Positions 62,673 through 64,000 of a stretch of 64,000 nt of DNA are shown here, in pieces. Source of the DNA: Nitrospira sp. KM1 (GTDB taxonomy: Bacteria; Nitrospirota; Nitrospiria; Nitrospirales; Nitrospiraceae); contig NZ_AP022671.1 of NCBI RefSeq assembly GCF_011405515.1, forward strand, positions 2,356,001 to 2,420,000. The letters run 5' to 3'. The position numbers were made by a program, and so were the translations under genes. The notes under the pieces were generated by a model, which was not told the DNA's origin, did no database searches, and worked only from the letters and a program-made list of their open reading frames with translations. Within the stretch, counting starts at the first letter, position 1; the number at the start of each line of letters is the position of its first letter.

Positions 62673-62729
62673 GATGCCACCTTCATGATGTCCTGGCCAT
62701 AGTGCTGCTTCTCTGATACGCAGTCTTTG

Positions 62730-63464
62730 ATGCGGAAGTCAATTTCAACCCGGCGTTCAAGCATACCGCTCGTGGTCGCACTCTGTCTTGGAGGACCACT
62801 TGTCGCCCTGGGCATCGTCTGGCTGTTGGCGATGCCTGATATTTCAACCCTGGAGCGTTCCAATCCGAAAACGACGGCGCTGATCGAAGCCAGAGAATCC
62901 CGGTCGCGCGAAGAAGGCAAACGGATCAATCGAAACTGGATCTGGGTGCCGATTTCCCGCGTGTCTCCCCATCTCCGACGAGCCGTGGTGGCGGCGGAAG
63001 ATGCTTCGTTTTTCACCCATGAGGGATTCGATTGGGAAGGAATCAAGGATGCGGCGTTGTACGACCTCGAACGGGGAGAATTGAAACGCGGCGGCAGCAC
63101 CATCACTCAGCAATTGGCCAAGAATCTGTTTTTATCCTCCGAACGGAGTCTGTTTCGCAAAGCCCACGAAGCACTGATCACGACCATGCTCGAACGCAGA
63201 CTCACGAAACAACGCATTCTCGAACTGTATTTGAATGTGGCCGAATGGGGCCGTGGCGTCTATGGAGCGGAAGCGGCTGCCCGACATCACTTCAAGAAGC
63301 CGGCTCACGACCTGACAGCCGATGAGGCCGCCTGGCTGGCCGCGATGCTGCCGTCGCCGAGGAGATATGACCCGATACGTAAGACCGCCGCTCTGATGCG
63401 CCGTCAAGTGCGCATCCTCCATCGCATGGAACAGCCCGAAAAGAGACAGGTCAGAGCTGAATGA
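62730..63464 (+). CDS. mtgA: Monofunctional peptidoglycan glycosyltransferase
   Basis: A 244-residue inner-membrane enzyme of glycosyltransferase family 51 that polymerises lipid II. One N-terminal helix (SIPLVVALCLGGPLVALGIV) anchors it. The GT51 motifs are VAAEDASFFTHEGFDWEGI (catalytic Glu), RGGSTITQQLAKNLFLSSER, KAHEALITTMLERRLTKQRI, and LELYLNVAEWGRGVYGAEAA. No transpeptidase domain. An upstream TTG at 62727 is in frame; the ATG at 62730 is used. It lies in a divergent pair with engB. Confidence 0.95.
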   Translation: MRKSISTRRSSIPLVVALCLGGPLVALGIVWLLAMPDISTLERSNPKTTALIEARESRSREEGKRINRNWIWVPISRVSPHLRRAVVAAEDASFFTHEGFDWEGIKDAALYDLERGELKRGGSTITQQLAKNLFLSSERSLFRKAHEALITTMLERRLTKQRILELYLNVAEWGRGVYGAEAAARHHFKKPAHDLTADEAAWLAAMLPSPRRYDPIRKTAALMRRQVRILHRMEQPEKRQVRAE

Positions 63465-63545
63465 CCCCCTCGCTATCCATGCCGTGACTGATTGGTGAAT
63501 CTCCGCCCATGGACTTCACGTGTTCCATATCCCAACGGACCGGAT

Positions 63546-63986
63546 TTAGTCGTCGAAGGATGTATCACCGATTTCCCTGATCTCGCGCTCCCCGAGAATG
63601 GCGGACTCAAACGTGTAGTGCTTGAATTCAAGAAGGTTGTCGGAAGGGTCCTGAAGAAAAAACGTGTGGTGTTCGATCCGGCTCCCCGGGAATCTGACCC
63701 GTGGCCGCTGAAAGAAGCGAAGTCCGTGCTTCTCGGCACGGTCAGCCAAATCCTGCCATTCTTTTTGCGTGAGCAAGATCAGCCCGAAATGTCTCGGGTA
63801 GATGCCCTGTTGTCCGGGTGATTTCTCAGATGACACATGAGCGACAAGTTGATGCCCGGACAACCCGAATGTGACGGCATGTTTTGATTCTCGTCCCAAT
63901 GTGCAGCCTAGGCCAGTCACATAAAATGACTTTGCCTGCTCCAAATTATGTGTGGGGAATGCCAGATGAAATATGGGCGGTTTCAT
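63546..63986 (-). CDS. Glyoxalase/VOC-superfamily protein
   Basis: A 146-residue VOC-fold protein: PPIFHLAFPTHNLEQAKSFY, then VTFGLSGHQLVAHVSS, RHFGLILLTQKEWQDLADRA and HHTFFLQDPSDNLLEFKHYT. The His and Glu positions fit metal binding. The broken gene at 166-590 has the same layout (LPAARSFYRKMLG, HQRVIHEHP, DPCGNALEFKGF), so the window holds an intact and a dead member of one family. Substrate unknown. The ATG at 63986 with AAGGCGG upstream is preferred to the GTG at 63992. Confidence 0.9.
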   Translation of the reverse strand: MKPPIFHLAFPTHNLEQAKSFYVTGLGCTLGRESKHAVTFGLSGHQLVAHVSSEKSPGQQGIYPRHFGLILLTQKEWQDLADRAEKHGLRFFQRPRVRFPGSRIEHHTFFLQDPSDNLLEFKHYTFESAILGEREIREIGDTSFDD

Positions 63987-64000
63987 GGCCACACCGCCTT

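Overview
The window looks like a chromosomal segment of a Nitrospira-type bacterium (phylum Nitrospirota). This is inferred from the overall gene content, from dispersed repeats that start TAGCAGGATGTTGAAAAAG or similar, which I associate from memory with Nitrospira genomes, and from several small families I recall from that group (a CSWC...HGIC protein, a DUF3562-like protein, a MEDS-domain remnant). Lipid A/heptose, outer-membrane and lipoprotein genes (lptE, gmhA, hldE-type adenylyltransferase, SurA-like isomerases, many lipoboxes) show a diderm cell. No rRNA operon, CRISPR array or intact insertion sequence was seen.

Region 1-15.3 kb is accessory and decaying. It holds scattered intact genes (S1/P1 nuclease, AAA ATPase, glyoxalase-fold proteins, PEGA and DUF2846 lipoproteins, a CYTH-CHAD protein, DUF2200 and DUF3562-like proteins) between long gene-poor stretches full of frameshifted fragments: a glyoxalase, a MEDS sensor, a phage small-terminase-like protein, a SLOG/molybdenum-carrier-like protein, a TcmP-like piece, a zinc ribbon and a tyrosine integrase. 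The integrase lies beside tRNA-His, so this part is probably the remnant of an island or prophage inserted at that tRNA.

Region 15.3-24 kb is core: tRNA-His, pyrF, rpsT, the leuS-lptE-holA operon, a methyltransferase, a YrfG-type nucleotidase and der. Region 23.9-29.7 kb is a co-oriented cluster with overlapping genes: a PAS-like protein, a secreted two-repeat protein, an ECF sigma factor, a zinc-binding anti-sigma-like protein, a c-type cytochrome, a large secreted helical protein and a BON-like/DUF1207 protein. It reads as an envelope-stress or redox-sensing unit.

Region 29.7-45.7 kb carries aat, an M20 peptidase, a small operon with a hydroxyacid-dehydrogenase-family enzyme and a lipoprotein, a YaaH-family transporter, two different membrane metalloproteases next to an HTH-metallo-beta-lactamase fusion, a pair of M16 proteins with gph, a secreted barnase-like RNase with a barstar-like partner, and hemL. 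At 46.5-47.2 kb there is a 650-bp non-coding inverted-repeat element containing three 46-bp hairpin units.

Region 47.3-64 kb holds an unannotated 35-residue membrane protein overlapping a YbgC thioesterase, an orphan CARF-HEPN protein of the CRISPR-associated TIGR02710 type, nfeD with a stomatin-like protein, gmhA (apparently leaderless), a deoxyhypusine-synthase-like protein, a SprT-like protein, a divergent DinB, a TolB-like propeller lipoprotein, the heptose adenylyltransferase, mfd, two SurA/PpiC isomerases, engB, mtgA and a glyoxalase-fold protein of the same family as the broken copy at the left edge. The two heptose genes and lptE together point to inner-core LPS synthesis and export.
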